In this document: positions 40,332 to 49,409 of the stretch, piece after piece
Layout of the letters: the number at the start of each line of letters is the position of its first letter
Position numbering within the stretch: the stretch's first letter is position 1
Assembly: GCF_000695625.1 (NCBI RefSeq)
Contig: NZ_JMQI01000043.1
Location: forward strand, 124,001 to 188,000
DNA from: Amycolatopsis rifamycinica
GTDB lineage: Bacteria > Actinomycetota > Actinomycetes > Mycobacteriales > Pseudonocardiaceae
Length of the DNA: 64,000 nucleotides
Reading direction: 5' to 3'
The notes under the pieces: generated by a model
What the model was told of the DNA's origin: nothing
What the model saw: the letters and a program-made list of their open reading frames with translations, nothing else
Databases searched by the model: none
Program-made: the position numbers and the translations under genes

Positions 40332-40813
40332 CCACCGTCGAACCACCCGGCGCGAACGAGCCCTTGGACGAGCTCGACCTCCGGTTGCTGGCCGGCGTGC
40401 GCGAGCTGTGGGAAGACGCCGACCCGATGCCCGCCACGCTGGTGGACCAGATCCGGTTCGCGATCCAGCTGGAGGACGTCGACCTCGAGGTGATGCGCAT
40501 CCGCGAGCAGGAGCGGCTCGCGGACGCGCGCAGTGCCGCCGAGCAGGGCAGGCTCATCACGTTCGACAGCGAAAGCCTGACGATCATGGTCAACGTGAGC
40601 CCGGAGCCGGGCGGCACGATCCGCTTGGACGGCTGGTTGACACCCCCGGCCGAGCACCCGATCGAGGTCCGCACGAGCTCCGGCCCGCTGACGACGACGT
40701 CGGACGCGGAGGGCCGGTTCGCCGTCAGCGGGGTCTCCCACGGGATGGTGCAGGTCCTGGTGCGCACGGCGGGCCGGTCGAGGACGGTGAGCACGCCGGC
40801 GATCGAACTCTGA
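40328..40813 (+). CDS. Sigma-linked protein with carboxypeptidase-regulatory-like domain
   Basis: 161 aa, GTG start overlapping the sigma stop (GTGA). N-terminal 85 residues helical and acidic (LLAGVRELWEDADPMPATLVD), C-terminal 70 residues a beta-sandwich (RLDGWLTPPAEHPIEVR, TTTSDAEGRFAVSGVSHG). No membrane segment. The operon position immediately after a sigma factor suggests an anti-sigma or adaptor role; not shown. Confidence 0.7.
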   Translation: MTTVEPPGANEPLDELDLRLLAGVRELWEDADPMPATLVDQIRFAIQLEDVDLEVMRIREQERLADARSAAEQGRLITFDSESLTIMVNVSPEPGGTIRLDGWLTPPAEHPIEVRTSSGPLTTTSDAEGRFAVSGVSHGMVQVLVRTAGRSRTVSTPAIEL

Positions 40814-40818
40814 CCCGC

Positions 40819-41040
40819 CACGCGAGATGCCCGCCTGATCACGCGAGATGCCTCCCGGGTCACGCGAGGTGCCCCGCCAATCACAGGTGATGCCTCCCGA
40901 GGCACGCGAGTCCCGCGTACCGGACCGGTCGGCTCGCGTACCGGACCGGTCGGTTCGCGTGCCTGGGCGGGCATCACGTGTGACTGGCGGGGCATCACTC
41001 GTGACTGGCGGGGCATCACGTGTGTTGGGCGGGGACTTGC
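40819..41040. repeat. Array of 21-bp units, inverted in its left half
   Basis: Four units of exactly 21 bp (from 40819, 40840, 40861, 40882) beginning CACGCGAG or CACAGGTG; a 12-nt junction; then six 21-bp units (from 40915, 40936, 40957, 40978, 40999, 41020) such as GTGTGACTGGCGGGGCATCA. The left units resemble the reverse complement of the right ones (TGGCGGGGCA..CGCGTG), so the region can fold into a large imperfect hairpin. Two central units are nearly identical (GCGTACCGGACCGGTCGG). Fills the gap between the 161-aa protein and CHAT genes; no gene seen. Confidence 0.8.
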
Positions 41041-41118
41041 GGGTTTTCGAGAACTGCCTGATACCTCCGACGCGGAGGTACGATCCGGGGCGTCCTTCCC
41101 CGGCCGAAAGGGCAGCCC

Positions 41119-43665
41119 GTGGTCGCGTCGCCGAGGGTCGAAGACCGGGTCCGCGAGCTGCACCGGCGGGCGGTCGCGGCGACGAACAACGGCCAGCCGG
41201 TGGTCGGGGGACGCCTGATCCGCGCCGCCGCGCGGCTGCTCGGCCTGCCCGCCGCGGAACCGCCGGCCGGGTGGCCCGCCTGGCCCGACCTCGCGACGCG
41301 GGTGCTCGGCACGTACGCCGCTGTCGAAACCGCGCTCGGCAACAGCGCCCGCGGGCTCGCCCTGCTCGACGAGGCCGACGCGCTCGTGTCGGACGCCGGG
41401 CGCGGGATCCTGCGGCAGCAACGCGGTCTCGTGCTCATCCTCATCGGCCGGATGGACGAAGCCCTGGTCTGCTTCGACGAGGCGATTCCGCTGCTGCGGC
41501 AGGCCGGCGAGTTCGTCGTGCTCGCCAGGACGCTGCTCAACCGCGCGATGCTGCACCAGTACGCCGGGCGGGTCCGGCTCGCGCTCGCCGACCTCGACCA
41601 GTGCGAGCAGATCGGGGCGAGCCACCCCGGAGAAGACGGCTTGGCCCGGATCTTCGCCAAGGCCGCGCACGGCCGCGGCCAGGCGCGGGTGCTCACCGGC
41701 GACATCCCCGGTGCCCTGCGCGACTTCGACGCGGCCAGCGGGTTCTACGCCGAGCAGAGCGTCGGGATGCTGCCGGTGCTGGCCGTCGACAAGGCGCGGG
41801 CGCTGCTGGCCGCCGGGCTGCCGCACGAAGCCGCGGCCGAGCTGGACGCGGCGCTCGAGCAGTTCCCGCGGCTGCGGATGAACCAGGAACACGCCGAGGC
41901 CGAGCTGACCAGGGCGCTGGCCGCGCTGGCGAGCGGCGATCCGGCGGCGGCGCGGAGCTGGGCCGGCCGGGCCGAACGCCGCTTTCGCCGTCGGGGCAAC
42001 GAAACCTGGGCGGCGGTGGCGCGGCTGACCGTGCTGCGCGCGGACTTCGCGGCCGGGCGGCGGATCGCCCGCATCGGCGCGGAGGCGACCGCGCTGGCCG
42101 GCCGGCTGACCGCACTGGGCCTGCGCAACGACGCGGAAATCGCGGCCCTGCTGGCCGCGCGGGCCCGGATCGCGCTCGGCGACCTCGACGGCGCCCGCGC
42201 GGGGATCGCCCCGCGCGACCGCCGGACCGCGCCGCTGGAGAACCGCCTGGTCCGGCGGCTCGCGCTGGCCGAACTCGGGGCCGCGAGCGGCCACCGGCGC
42301 GTCACGTTCGCGAACGCGCGGGCCGGGCTGACCCAGCTGCAGCGGCACCGCGGCCGGTTCGGCAGCGTCGACCTGCAGACCGGGACGACGTCACTGGGCA
42401 AGGAACTCGCCGACGCGGGGCTCTCGGCGGCGCTCGCCCAGCGTTCGCCGGGGGTGGTGTTCCGCTGGCTCGACCGCTCGCGCGCCCAGGCGTTCCGGTT
42501 CCGGCCGGTGCGCCCGCCGTCCCACCCGGAGACCGCCGACGCCGTCACCGAGCTGCGGTTCCTCTCGATGCAGATCCGCGCGGGCGAGCTGGCCGGGAAG
42601 CCGGACACCCAGGCCGTGAAGCGGTGTGCCGCGCTGGAACGGGAGATCCGCGCCAAGGGCTGGCAGGCCGAGGGGGTGGACAACAGCCACGCCGAGGCGA
42701 AGCTGCGCGAGGTCGGCGACGAGCTCGCGGAGACCGGCAGCGCGATGGTCTGCTTCCTGGCCGACCGCGGCGCGTTGTGCGCCCAGGTGATCGCGCACCA
42801 CCGGGTGGCGCTGGTCGAGCTCGGCCCGGCGACGGCGGTGGCGGAGCCGGTCGCGCGGCTGCACAGCGACCTCGACGCGTTGTGCGGGCGCCAGCTGCCG
42901 CCCCGGCTGGACCAGGTCATCCGCCGGTCGGTGCGGACGCAGGTCACCGCGCTGGACGCGATCCTGCTGGCGCCGCTGGCGTCCCGGCTCGGCGACCTCG
43001 ACGTCGTCGTCGTGCCGACCGGCGCGTTGTCGGCGATCCCGTGGGGGCTGCTGCCGACGCTGCACGGCCGCCCGGTGACGGTCACGCCGTCGTCGTCGGC
43101 CTGGTTCGACGCGGGCCGCCGGTCCGGCCGGGCGACCGGGGCGCCGCTGCTGGTCGCGGGCTCGGACCTGACCCACGCGGAGGCGGAGGTCGCCCGCTTG
43201 GCGCCGCTGTACCCGGACGCCGAGGTCTTGACCGGCCCGGACGCCACGGTCGCGGCCACGCTCAAGGCGTTCGACGGCTGCCGCCTGGCCCACTTCGCCG
43301 CGCACGGCCACCACGAGCGGGAGAACGTGCTGTTTTCCCGCCTCAACTTGGCCGACGGGCCGTTGATGGCCTACGACGTCCAGCAGCTGGCGACGGCCCC
43401 GGAGCAGGTGGTGCTGTCTTCGTGCGACGTCGGCCAGGCGGTGGTCCGGGCGGGCGACGAGGTCCTGGGCTTCACGGCGGCGCTGCTCTACGGCGGCAGC
43501 CGCACGGTGGTTTCCAGCGTGGCCCGCGTGGACGACCGCACCGCGGGCGGCGTGATGCTGGCGTTCCACCGGGCGCTGTCGGTGGGCACGCCCCCGGCGC
43601 GGGCCCTGGCGGACGCGGCCCGGGCGGAACCGCTGATGCCGTTCGTCTGCTTCGGCCGCAGCTGA
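41119..43665 (+). CDS. TPR-CHAT caspase-like protease
   Basis: 848 aa, GTG start. Residues ~40-420 are TPR-like helical repeats (LALLDEADALVSDAGRGILR, ALVCFDEAIPLLRQAGEF). The C-terminal CHAT peptidase (about 560-848) has the catalytic His729 (HFAAHGHHE) and Cys769 (VLSSCDVGQ). CHAT proteases include separase relatives and TPR-CHAT of type III-E CRISPR, and act in cell-death or signalling proteolysis. Likely part of the functional unit with the S8 protease and sigma factor; substrate unknown. Confidence 0.92.
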   Translation: MVASPRVEDRVRELHRRAVAATNNGQPVVGGRLIRAAARLLGLPAAEPPAGWPAWPDLATRVLGTYAAVETALGNSARGLALLDEADALVSDAGRGILRQQRGLVLILIGRMDEALVCFDEAIPLLRQAGEFVVLARTLLNRAMLHQYAGRVRLALADLDQCEQIGASHPGEDGLARIFAKAAHGRGQARVLTGDIPGALRDFDAASGFYAEQSVGMLPVLAVDKARALLAAGLPHEAAAELDAALEQFPRLRMNQEHAEAELTRALAALASGDPAAARSWAGRAERRFRRRGNETWAAVARLTVLRADFAAGRRIARIGAEATALAGRLTALGLRNDAEIAALLAARARIALGDLDGARAGIAPRDRRTAPLENRLVRRLALAELGAASGHRRVTFANARAGLTQLQRHRGRFGSVDLQTGTTSLGKELADAGLSAALAQRSPGVVFRWLDRSRAQAFRFRPVRPPSHPETADAVTELRFLSMQIRAGELAGKPDTQAVKRCAALEREIRAKGWQAEGVDNSHAEAKLREVGDELAETGSAMVCFLADRGALCAQVIAHHRVALVELGPATAVAEPVARLHSDLDALCGRQLPPRLDQVIRRSVRTQVTALDAILLAPLASRLGDLDVVVVPTGALSAIPWGLLPTLHGRPVTVTPSSSAWFDAGRRSGRATGAPLLVAGSDLTHAEAEVARLAPLYPDAEVLTGPDATVAATLKAFDGCRLAHFAAHGHHERENVLFSRLNLADGPLMAYDVQQLATAPEQVVLSSCDVGQAVVRAGDEVLGFTAALLYGGSRTVVSSVARVDDRTAGGVMLAFHRALSVGTPPARALADAARAEPLMPFVCFGRS

Positions 43666-43689
43666 CGGGCTCGCGCCCGGGCCCGGCGT

Positions 43690-43703
43690 CACTCGATCGA
43701 GTG
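43690..43703. repeat. CACTCGATCGAGTG palindrome
   Basis: 14-bp perfect palindrome 25 nt after the CHAT stop. Could be an operator or a small hairpin adding to termination. Confidence 0.35.
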
Positions 43704-43757
43704 AAGCGCGGAGCCGCGCGTCATGCCTGGGGCGGGGGTTCCCTCTTCCTCGGTGCG

Positions 43758-43799
43758 GCGGTAACCGGCCGGCACGCCCCCCGACTGGCCGGTTACCGC
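43758..43799. terminator. Bidirectional hairpin terminator
   Basis: GCGGTAACCGGCC (43758-43770) and complement (43787-43799), perfect 13-bp arms, 16-nt loop, between convergent CHAT and DUF2079 genes. Confidence 0.7.
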
Positions 43800-43809
43800 T
43801 GCGAGTTCC

Positions 43810-45135
43810 CTACTCACGGTGGAGCAGCACGACGGAGTCCGTCCCGTCGACGCGCCGGTACCCCGTGTCCTCCAGGTTCGCCAGCGCCGCCGCCTTCGTC
43901 GCGAGCGTCGTCGGCCAGGACTGTTCCGGCCGGGCGACGACCACCCACTCCGGCCGCCGGCCCGTCCCGCCGTCGAAGAAGAGCACCGTGCAGCGGGACG
44001 TCAGCCGCGGGGCCAGCCGGTTCGACGCCAGCACCGTCGCCCCGTCGGGGATCCGGGCCAGTACCGCGTCGATCCCGGCCCGCTGCGCCGGCGTCCAGAC
44101 GCCGCTGGTCAGGTGCGCGGCCTGCAGGCCCAGCGAAGCCAGCCCGGCGATCACCGCGCACACCGGCAGGTACCGCTTGAACCCGCCGAACCGGCGGGCG
44201 CCGTGCACGCCGGCGATGAACACGATCGGCATCAGCACCGCGCTGTAGTGGTAGCCCATGCCCCAGTAGCGGTCGTTCGCCGAGACCAGCCGCCACAGCA
44301 GCGTCGGCACCGCCGGCAGGAGCAGTGGCGACCGCAGGGCCGCGAACGCCGTCGGCGCCAGCAGGGCCAGCACCATCGAGACCTTGACGATCGCCCCGCC
44401 GAACGGGTTGAGGCCGCTGCCGTGCGCGTAGGCGCCTCCCGGGTTCAGCGCGGGCAGGACGACCACGAACAGCAGCACCGACGTGACGACACCGAAGACG
44501 ATCACCGTCCAGCCGAGCCGCCGCTGCCGGTTGAGCACCAGGACCACGCCGACGGCGGCGAGCGTCAGCGGCAGGTCCTCCTTGACCAGCACCAGCGGCA
44601 GCGCGCACCACACCGCGGGCCGCCACCGGCCGCGCAGCAGGTGTTCGGCGGTGAACGCCAGCATCGGGACGGCGAAGCAGACTTCGTGGAAGTCGAAGTT
44701 CACCGCGGACAGCAGGCCCCACGACAGCACGTACCCGGCGCCGGCGAGCGCGCCACGCCGGTCGCCGAGGAGCTGGATCGCGCACCGCGTCACCGGCACC
44801 GCGGACAGCGCGAACAGCAGGGCCTGGGCGACCAGCAGGCACCCCGGCGACGGCCACAGCAGGTAGACCGGCGCCAGCAGCGCCAGGATCGGGTGGAAGT
44901 GGTCGCCGAGCGTCGGGAAGCCCGCGCCGAGCAGGTCCGACACCGGCAGGCGCCCGTGCGCGTAGGACCGCACGGCCTGTTCGAAGATCCCCAGGTCGAA
45001 GCCGCTCGCGTCGAACGTGCGCAGCCGCTGCAGCGACCAGGCGGCGTACCCCGCGAAGGCCACCGCGGCGACGACGTAGGGGACCGCGCGGGTTTCGCGC
45101 GTGCGCGCCGGAGCCGGCGCGAAGTCGATCAGCAT
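43810..45135 (-). CDS. DUF2079 polytopic membrane protein
   Basis: 441 aa from ATG 45135. About ten hydrophobic segments. The N-terminal FDLGIFEQAVRSYAHGRLP and the motif LGDHFHPILALLAPVYLLWP are typical of DUF2079, a glycosyltransferase-C-like membrane family. A soluble C-terminal portion (PDGATVLASNRLAPRLTSR) faces outside or is cytoplasmic. Function unknown. It lies 56 nt downstream of the histidine kinase, same strand. Confidence 0.8.
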   Translation of the reverse strand: MLIDFAPAPARTRETRAVPYVVAAVAFAGYAAWSLQRLRTFDASGFDLGIFEQAVRSYAHGRLPVSDLLGAGFPTLGDHFHPILALLAPVYLLWPSPGCLLVAQALLFALSAVPVTRCAIQLLGDRRGALAGAGYVLSWGLLSAVNFDFHEVCFAVPMLAFTAEHLLRGRWRPAVWCALPLVLVKEDLPLTLAAVGVVLVLNRQRRLGWTVIVFGVVTSVLLFVVVLPALNPGGAYAHGSGLNPFGGAIVKVSMVLALLAPTAFAALRSPLLLPAVPTLLWRLVSANDRYWGMGYHYSAVLMPIVFIAGVHGARRFGGFKRYLPVCAVIAGLASLGLQAAHLTSGVWTPAQRAGIDAVLARIPDGATVLASNRLAPRLTSRCTVLFFDGGTGRRPEWVVVARPEQSWPTTLATKAAALANLEDTGYRRVDGTDSVVLLHRE

Positions 45136-45191
45136 GGCGGCATGCTCGTGCGGCCACGCTGAACCGGAGCTTAAGCGAGCTGAAGAAGTCT

Positions 45192-46529
45192 TCAGGCAAG
45201 CGGCACGCGCAGCTCCAGGCACGCACCGGACGTGCTGTCGGCGACGCGCAGCGTGCCGCCGTGCGTCCGGGCGATGTCCGCGGCGATCGCCAGCCCGAGC
45301 CCCGAGCCGCCGTCGTCCTCGCGCGCGCGGTCGTCGTCGAGCCGGACGAACCGGTCGAAGACGCGCTCGCGCTGGTCAGGGGGGATGCCGGGGCCGTCGT
45401 CCCGGACGGTCAGCACGGCCTGGCCGCCGGTTTCGGCGAGCGTGATCGTCACGCGGTTCTTCGCGTGCCGCTCGGCGTTGTCGGCGAGGTTGCGCAGCAC
45501 GCGCTCCAGCCGTCCCGCGTGGCCCTGGACCACCGGGTGGGCGTGGATTTCCGTGCGCACGTCGACGCCGTCACGCGGGAGCCGCGCGGCGACGTGCTCG
45601 CGGACGAGGTCCGCCAGCGCGACACGGGTGATCCGGGCCGGCCGGCCGGCGTCCAGCTTGCTGAGCAGCAGCAGGTCCCCGGCGAGCGTCTCCAGCCGCG
45701 ACACGTCCAGCACGGCGTTTTCGAAGCTGCGGCGCCAGTCGAGCCGGTCGGGGTGGGCGAGCTGGACTTCGAGCTGGGTGCGCATCGAGGCCAGCGGCGT
45801 CCGCAGCTCGTGCGACGCGTCCGCGGTGAACTGGCTCTGCCGCTGCACCGACCGGTCGAGCCGGGCCAGCATTTCGTTCATCGTGACGGCGAGCTCGGTG
45901 ATCTCGTCACCGGAGTCGGGCACCGGCACGCGGCGGCCGAGGTCCCGCGCGCGGATCCCGTCGACCTCCGCGCGGATGGCACCGACCGCGCGCAGCGACC
46001 GCCGCACGGCGAACCAGGCGACGGCGCCGATGAGCAGCGCGGCCGCGGGCACCGCGCCCCACAGGACGCGCTCGGCGTTGGCCACGGTCTCGAGGCCGAC
46101 CGGGTCGAGCGCGGTTTCCGCCCTGACGAAGTACTTCCCGCCCTTGGTCCCGGTGACCGATTCGACGCCGCCTTCGACGGGGAACGGCATCCCCACCACA
46201 CAGCCCGGACCCAGGACCCGTGCCTTCCCCACGACCGTCCCACCCCGGTCCAGGTGTTCCGGGCAGCCGCTGTCCCGCCCCTTGCCGAGGCTGATCTGGT
46301 AACCGCCGTAGTCGAGCTGCCCGGCCACCTCGGCGGGCGAAACCCCGGCTTCGAGCAGACCCGCCACGGCGGCGGCCTTTTCGTTGGCGACCCGGACGGC
46401 GGCGAGCTCCAGGCCGCTTCGCAGCGATCGCACGAACCAGTACGACCCGAGGCCGAGCACGAGCGCCGACGCGAGGGCGGCGAAGAGGGCGACCCGCCAC
46501 CGGGTCGACCGGGGCAGGAACCGGGCCAT
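45192..46529 (-). CDS. Sensor histidine kinase without adjacent response regulator
   Basis: 445 aa from ATG 46529. Two transmembrane helices (about 14-34 and 155-175) flank an extracellular sensor with two Cys (SGCPEH, GPGCVVG); HAMP follows. H-box SHELRTPLASMR, N-box NLADNAERHAKN, G-boxes DDGPGIPP and GSGLGLAI are present. A weak -10-like GATTAT just ahead could give a leaderless mRNA. Neighbours are a membrane protein and a divergent isomerase-like gene; its partner regulator must be elsewhere. Confidence 0.9.
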   Translation of the reverse strand: MARFLPRSTRWRVALFAALASALVLGLGSYWFVRSLRSGLELAAVRVANEKAAAVAGLLEAGVSPAEVAGQLDYGGYQISLGKGRDSGCPEHLDRGGTVVGKARVLGPGCVVGMPFPVEGGVESVTGTKGGKYFVRAETALDPVGLETVANAERVLWGAVPAAALLIGAVAWFAVRRSLRAVGAIRAEVDGIRARDLGRRVPVPDSGDEITELAVTMNEMLARLDRSVQRQSQFTADASHELRTPLASMRTQLEVQLAHPDRLDWRRSFENAVLDVSRLETLAGDLLLLSKLDAGRPARITRVALADLVREHVAARLPRDGVDVRTEIHAHPVVQGHAGRLERVLRNLADNAERHAKNRVTITLAETGGQAVLTVRDDGPGIPPDQRERVFDRFVRLDDDRAREDDGGSGLGLAIAADIARTHGGTLRVADSTSGACLELRVPLA

Positions 46530-46593
46530 GCGGCGAAGATAATCGCACCTTCGGAGACTCGGGACGCCGGATCGCGCCTTACCGTAAAACCCC

Positions 46594-47436
46594 ATGACGA
46601 TCGAACTTTCGCAGTGGCAGGCGGTCCGCGCGGCCTTCTCGGAGGTCGGCGGCCGGTTCGCGGACGAGGTCGAGAACGCGCCGGATCCGCACGCGAAGGC
46701 CGTCGGCGACTGGTCGGTCGTCGAGACGGCGGCGCACGTCGGCTGGATCGCGCTCGTCTACACGGCCATGGTCAAGGGCGACGGCGGTCCGCTGCCGCTG
46801 CCGGAGCTGGAAGAGCCGATGGCTTCCGCGAACATCGAGACGGTCGGCGCGATGAACGACGTCGCGATGACGGCCTACCCGGAGCGCGACCCGCGCCGGC
46901 TGGCCGAACGGCTGCGCGCGGACATCGCGGAAGTGCTGGCGATCAGCCGCGACTACGACCCGGAGAAACCGATCTGGTGGCTGGGCGGCAGCCGCGTCCC
47001 GGTCGCGGGCCTGCTCGCCCACCTCGTCAACGAGCTGAGCATCCACGGCCAGGACATCGCCCGCGCGGGCGGCAGGCCGTGGCGGATCGAGCCGGCGCAC
47101 GAGGGGATGTTCCTGGAGCTGTTCTTCGTCGGCATGGTCCGCAACGACGTCGGGCGGCTGCTCGACTACGCCAAGCCGTCGCCCCGCCGGATCACGGTGG
47201 AGTTCCGGTCGGCGTACACCGCACCGGTGGTCATGGTGCTGCACAACGGCGGCCTGCGGGTGGCGGAACCCGACGGCACGGCGGACGTCCGCCTGACCTT
47301 CGACCCGGCGGTGCTGGTGCCGATGATGTTCGGCCGGATCTCGCCGCCGCGCGCGGTGCTCAGCGGCAAGGTGCGCGTCGGCGGCCGCCGCCCGTGGCGG
47401 CTGCTGGAGTTCCTCCGCACGGTTCACATGCCGTAG
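46594..47436 (+). CDS. Maleylpyruvate-isomerase-family (mycothiol-dependent, DinB-like) protein
   Basis: 280 aa. DinB four-helix fold with probable metal-binding His in TAAHVGW and in LVNELSIHGQDIARA, followed by an SCP2-like C-terminal domain (RLTFDPAVLVPMMFGRISPP). Relatives are mycothiol-dependent isomerases or of unknown function. A -10-like TACCGT 8 nt before the ATG suggests a leaderless transcript. Confidence 0.82.
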   Translation: MTIELSQWQAVRAAFSEVGGRFADEVENAPDPHAKAVGDWSVVETAAHVGWIALVYTAMVKGDGGPLPLPELEEPMASANIETVGAMNDVAMTAYPERDPRRLAERLRADIAEVLAISRDYDPEKPIWWLGGSRVPVAGLLAHLVNELSIHGQDIARAGGRPWRIEPAHEGMFLELFFVGMVRNDVGRLLDYAKPSPRRITVEFRSAYTAPVVMVLHNGGLRVAEPDGTADVRLTFDPAVLVPMMFGRISPPRAVLSGKVRVGGRRPWRLLEFLRTVHMP

Positions 47437-47460
47437 CCGGCCGCCCCCGCCACGGCGGGG

Positions 47461-48444
47461 TCAGTCCACCGGCCAGCCGTCGCCCCATTCGGCGTCCCGG
47501 GCGGCGCGGTACCGCTGGCCCTGCTTCTTCGAGACAGCGACCGCGGGCTTCAACCCTTCGGACGCCGTGCACAGGTCGAGCGCGACCCAGCCCTTGTGCT
47601 TCTTCGGGTGCCGGATGATCCGCGCGTCCGGCCGCTCCGGCGCGGTCCGCGACGCGACGACGTAGGCGAACTTCTCGTCCTCGAACCCGAGCGTGCCGGC
47701 CTTGAGCCGCCGGTGCAGCCCCGAGCGCGGGAGCCGCGCGGCGAAGTGGCACCAGTCCTGGCCGGGCGCGATCGGGCACGCGGCGTCGTGCGGGCACGGC
47801 GCGACGACGTGCAGGCCGAGGTCGATCAGCTCGGCGCGCGCGGCGCGGATCCGCTCGTAGCCGGCCGGTGTGCCGGGCTCGATCAGCGCGACCGCGCCGG
47901 CCTTCGCCGCCAGCCAGCGCACGACGCCGGCGCGCGTCGCGTCCGGCAGCTCGCCGAGCACGTAGGACAGCGTGACGAGGTCCGCCTCCGGTGCGGGCGC
48001 GGCCGGGTCGACGAGCCCGCGCCGCCACTCCGCGTCCCGGACCGCGGGGAGCCCGGCGCCCGCGGCGAGCCGCTTGCCGAGGCCGATGGCCCCGGCGACC
48101 TGCTCCAGGACCGTGCACTTCGCCAGCGACGGCCACACCCCCGCCGCGGCCCAGACCGCGGCGCCGGTGCCTCCGCCGACGTCGATTTGCGTACGCGGCT
48201 CGAAGCCGGGCGCGCGTGAGGCGGCTTCGGCGAGCGCAGCGTGTACGGCGGCGTAGGTCGCCGGCATCCGGTAGCCCGCGTACGCGGCGACGTCGACGTC
48301 GGAGCTGAGGATCGGTGAAGCCGCGGCGTCACCTTGGCGGTAGCGCGCGCTGAGCCGGTCGACGGACTGGGTCAGCCGGGCCACCGGGTGCCGGGCCAGC
48401 TCGTCGTCGAGCGCGGAGGAGAGATCGTCGGGGAGTACCGCCAC
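47461..48444 (-). CDS. Rsm22-like small-subunit rRNA methyltransferase
   Basis: 327 aa, GTG start. SAM-binding DVGGGTGAAVWAA, LVTLSYVLGELP after motif II, and a Cys cluster (APCPHDAACPI, DWCHFA) that in Rsm22 proteins binds an Fe-S or zinc center. Family role: assembly or methylation of the ribosomal small subunit. Stands alone. Confidence 0.85.
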   Translation of the reverse strand: MAVLPDDLSSALDDELARHPVARLTQSVDRLSARYRQGDAAASPILSSDVDVAAYAGYRMPATYAAVHAALAEAASRAPGFEPRTQIDVGGGTGAAVWAAAGVWPSLAKCTVLEQVAGAIGLGKRLAAGAGLPAVRDAEWRRGLVDPAAPAPEADLVTLSYVLGELPDATRAGVVRWLAAKAGAVALIEPGTPAGYERIRAARAELIDLGLHVVAPCPHDAACPIAPGQDWCHFAARLPRSGLHRRLKAGTLGFEDEKFAYVVASRTAPERPDARIIRHPKKHKGWVALDLCTASEGLKPAVAVSKKQGQRYRAARDAEWGDGWPVD

Positions 48445-48531
48445 GGCTGACGATTCTCCCTTGTCCGAATTGCCGCCCCGACCCGGCCCTGAGCTGCTAC
48501 TTTGCCCGCGCGAAAAGTTTTTCGCCGGAGC

Positions 48532-48558
48532 TGTCGATCCGGGGCGGGGCCGTTCGAC
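48532..48558 (+). promoter_or_regulatory. ECF42-type promoter
   Basis: TGTCGA (48532-48537), 17 nt, CGAC (48555-48558), 33 nt before the first YCII gene. ECF42 sigma factors recognise TGTCGA plus a CGA-containing -10; the sigma gene of this operon is of that group, so self-regulation is expected. Confidence 0.65.
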
Positions 48559-48590
48559 GTGTAGGCAGGACCGACCGAGAGGAGACCGCG

Positions 48591-49016
48591 ATGCGGTTCA
48601 TGGTGATCGTCAAGAGCAACGAAGACGCCGAGGCGGGCCGTGGCCCGAGCGCCGAGCTGCTCGAGGAGATGGCGAAGTTCAACGAAGAGCTGGTCAAGGC
48701 CGGCGTCCTGCTCGCCGGCGAGGGGCTCGCGCCGAGCTCGGAGGGCGCGCGGGTGGTCTTCTCCGGCACCGAGGAGCCCAAGGTCGTCGACGGTCCGTTC
48801 ACCGAGACCAAGGAGCTCGTCGGCGGCTTCTGGATCCTGCAGTGCCGTGACCGCGAAGAGTGCGTCGAGTGGATCAAGCGGATGCCCAACCCCGGCGGCG
48901 AGGCCGGCGAGGTCGAGATCCGGCGGGTCGCCGAGGCGTCCGACTTCGAGAACATGACCCCCGAGGTCGAGGCGCTGGAAGGCGAGCTGCGGGCCAAGTC
49001 CGCCGGGCAGGCCTGA
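48591..49016 (+). CDS. YCII-domain protein (DGPF type)
   Basis: 141 aa ferredoxin-like fold with the DGPFTETKELVGGFWILQ signature. The standard partner of ECF42 sigma factors; its biochemical role is unknown. GAGAGGAG ribosome-binding site. 3 nt separate it from its paralogue. Confidence 0.88.
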   Translation: MRFMVIVKSNEDAEAGRGPSAELLEEMAKFNEELVKAGVLLAGEGLAPSSEGARVVFSGTEEPKVVDGPFTETKELVGGFWILQCRDREECVEWIKRMPNPGGEAGEVEIRRVAEASDFENMTPEVEALEGELRAKSAGQA

Positions 49017-49019
49017 CCC

Positions 49020-49370
49020 ATGCGGTTCCTCGTGATCGTGAAGGCCAGCTCCGCTTCCGAGGCGCCCGGCTTCCAGCCCGGCGCCGAAGAGCTGGCCGAA
49101 ATGACGAAGTTCAACGAACGGCTGGCCGCCGAGGGCAGGTTCGAACGCGCCGAGGGGCTCACCTCCAGCGCGGACGGCTCGCGCGTCCTGTTCGAAGGCG
49201 ACGCGGAGCCCAAGGTCATCGACGGCCCGTTCGCGGAGACCAAGGAGCTGATCGCGGGGTTCTGGGTGCTGCGGGGCGAGTCCCTCGAAGAGATCGTCGA
49301 GCTGATGAAGCAGGTTCCGAGCCTCGGCCCGGACGGGGGTGTGCTGGAGATCCGCCGGATCAGCGAGTAG
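49020..49370 (+). CDS. YCII-domain protein, second copy
   Basis: 116 aa, signature VIDGPFAETKELIAGFWVL. A shorter paralogue of the preceding gene; a doubled YCII gene is common in these operons. Leads into the sigma gene 39 nt later. Confidence 0.88.
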   Translation: MRFLVIVKASSASEAPGFQPGAEELAEMTKFNERLAAEGRFERAEGLTSSADGSRVLFEGDAEPKVIDGPFAETKELIAGFWVLRGESLEEIVELMKQVPSLGPDGGVLEIRRISE

Positions 49371-49409
49371 TGGGTTGCACCGCGCCGGATCACCCTGTCT
49401 GATGGCCGG

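Noticed and set aside
40819..41040. CRISPR array
   Set aside because: Units are contiguous 21-bp repeats with an inversion and no unique spacers; no cas genes in the window.
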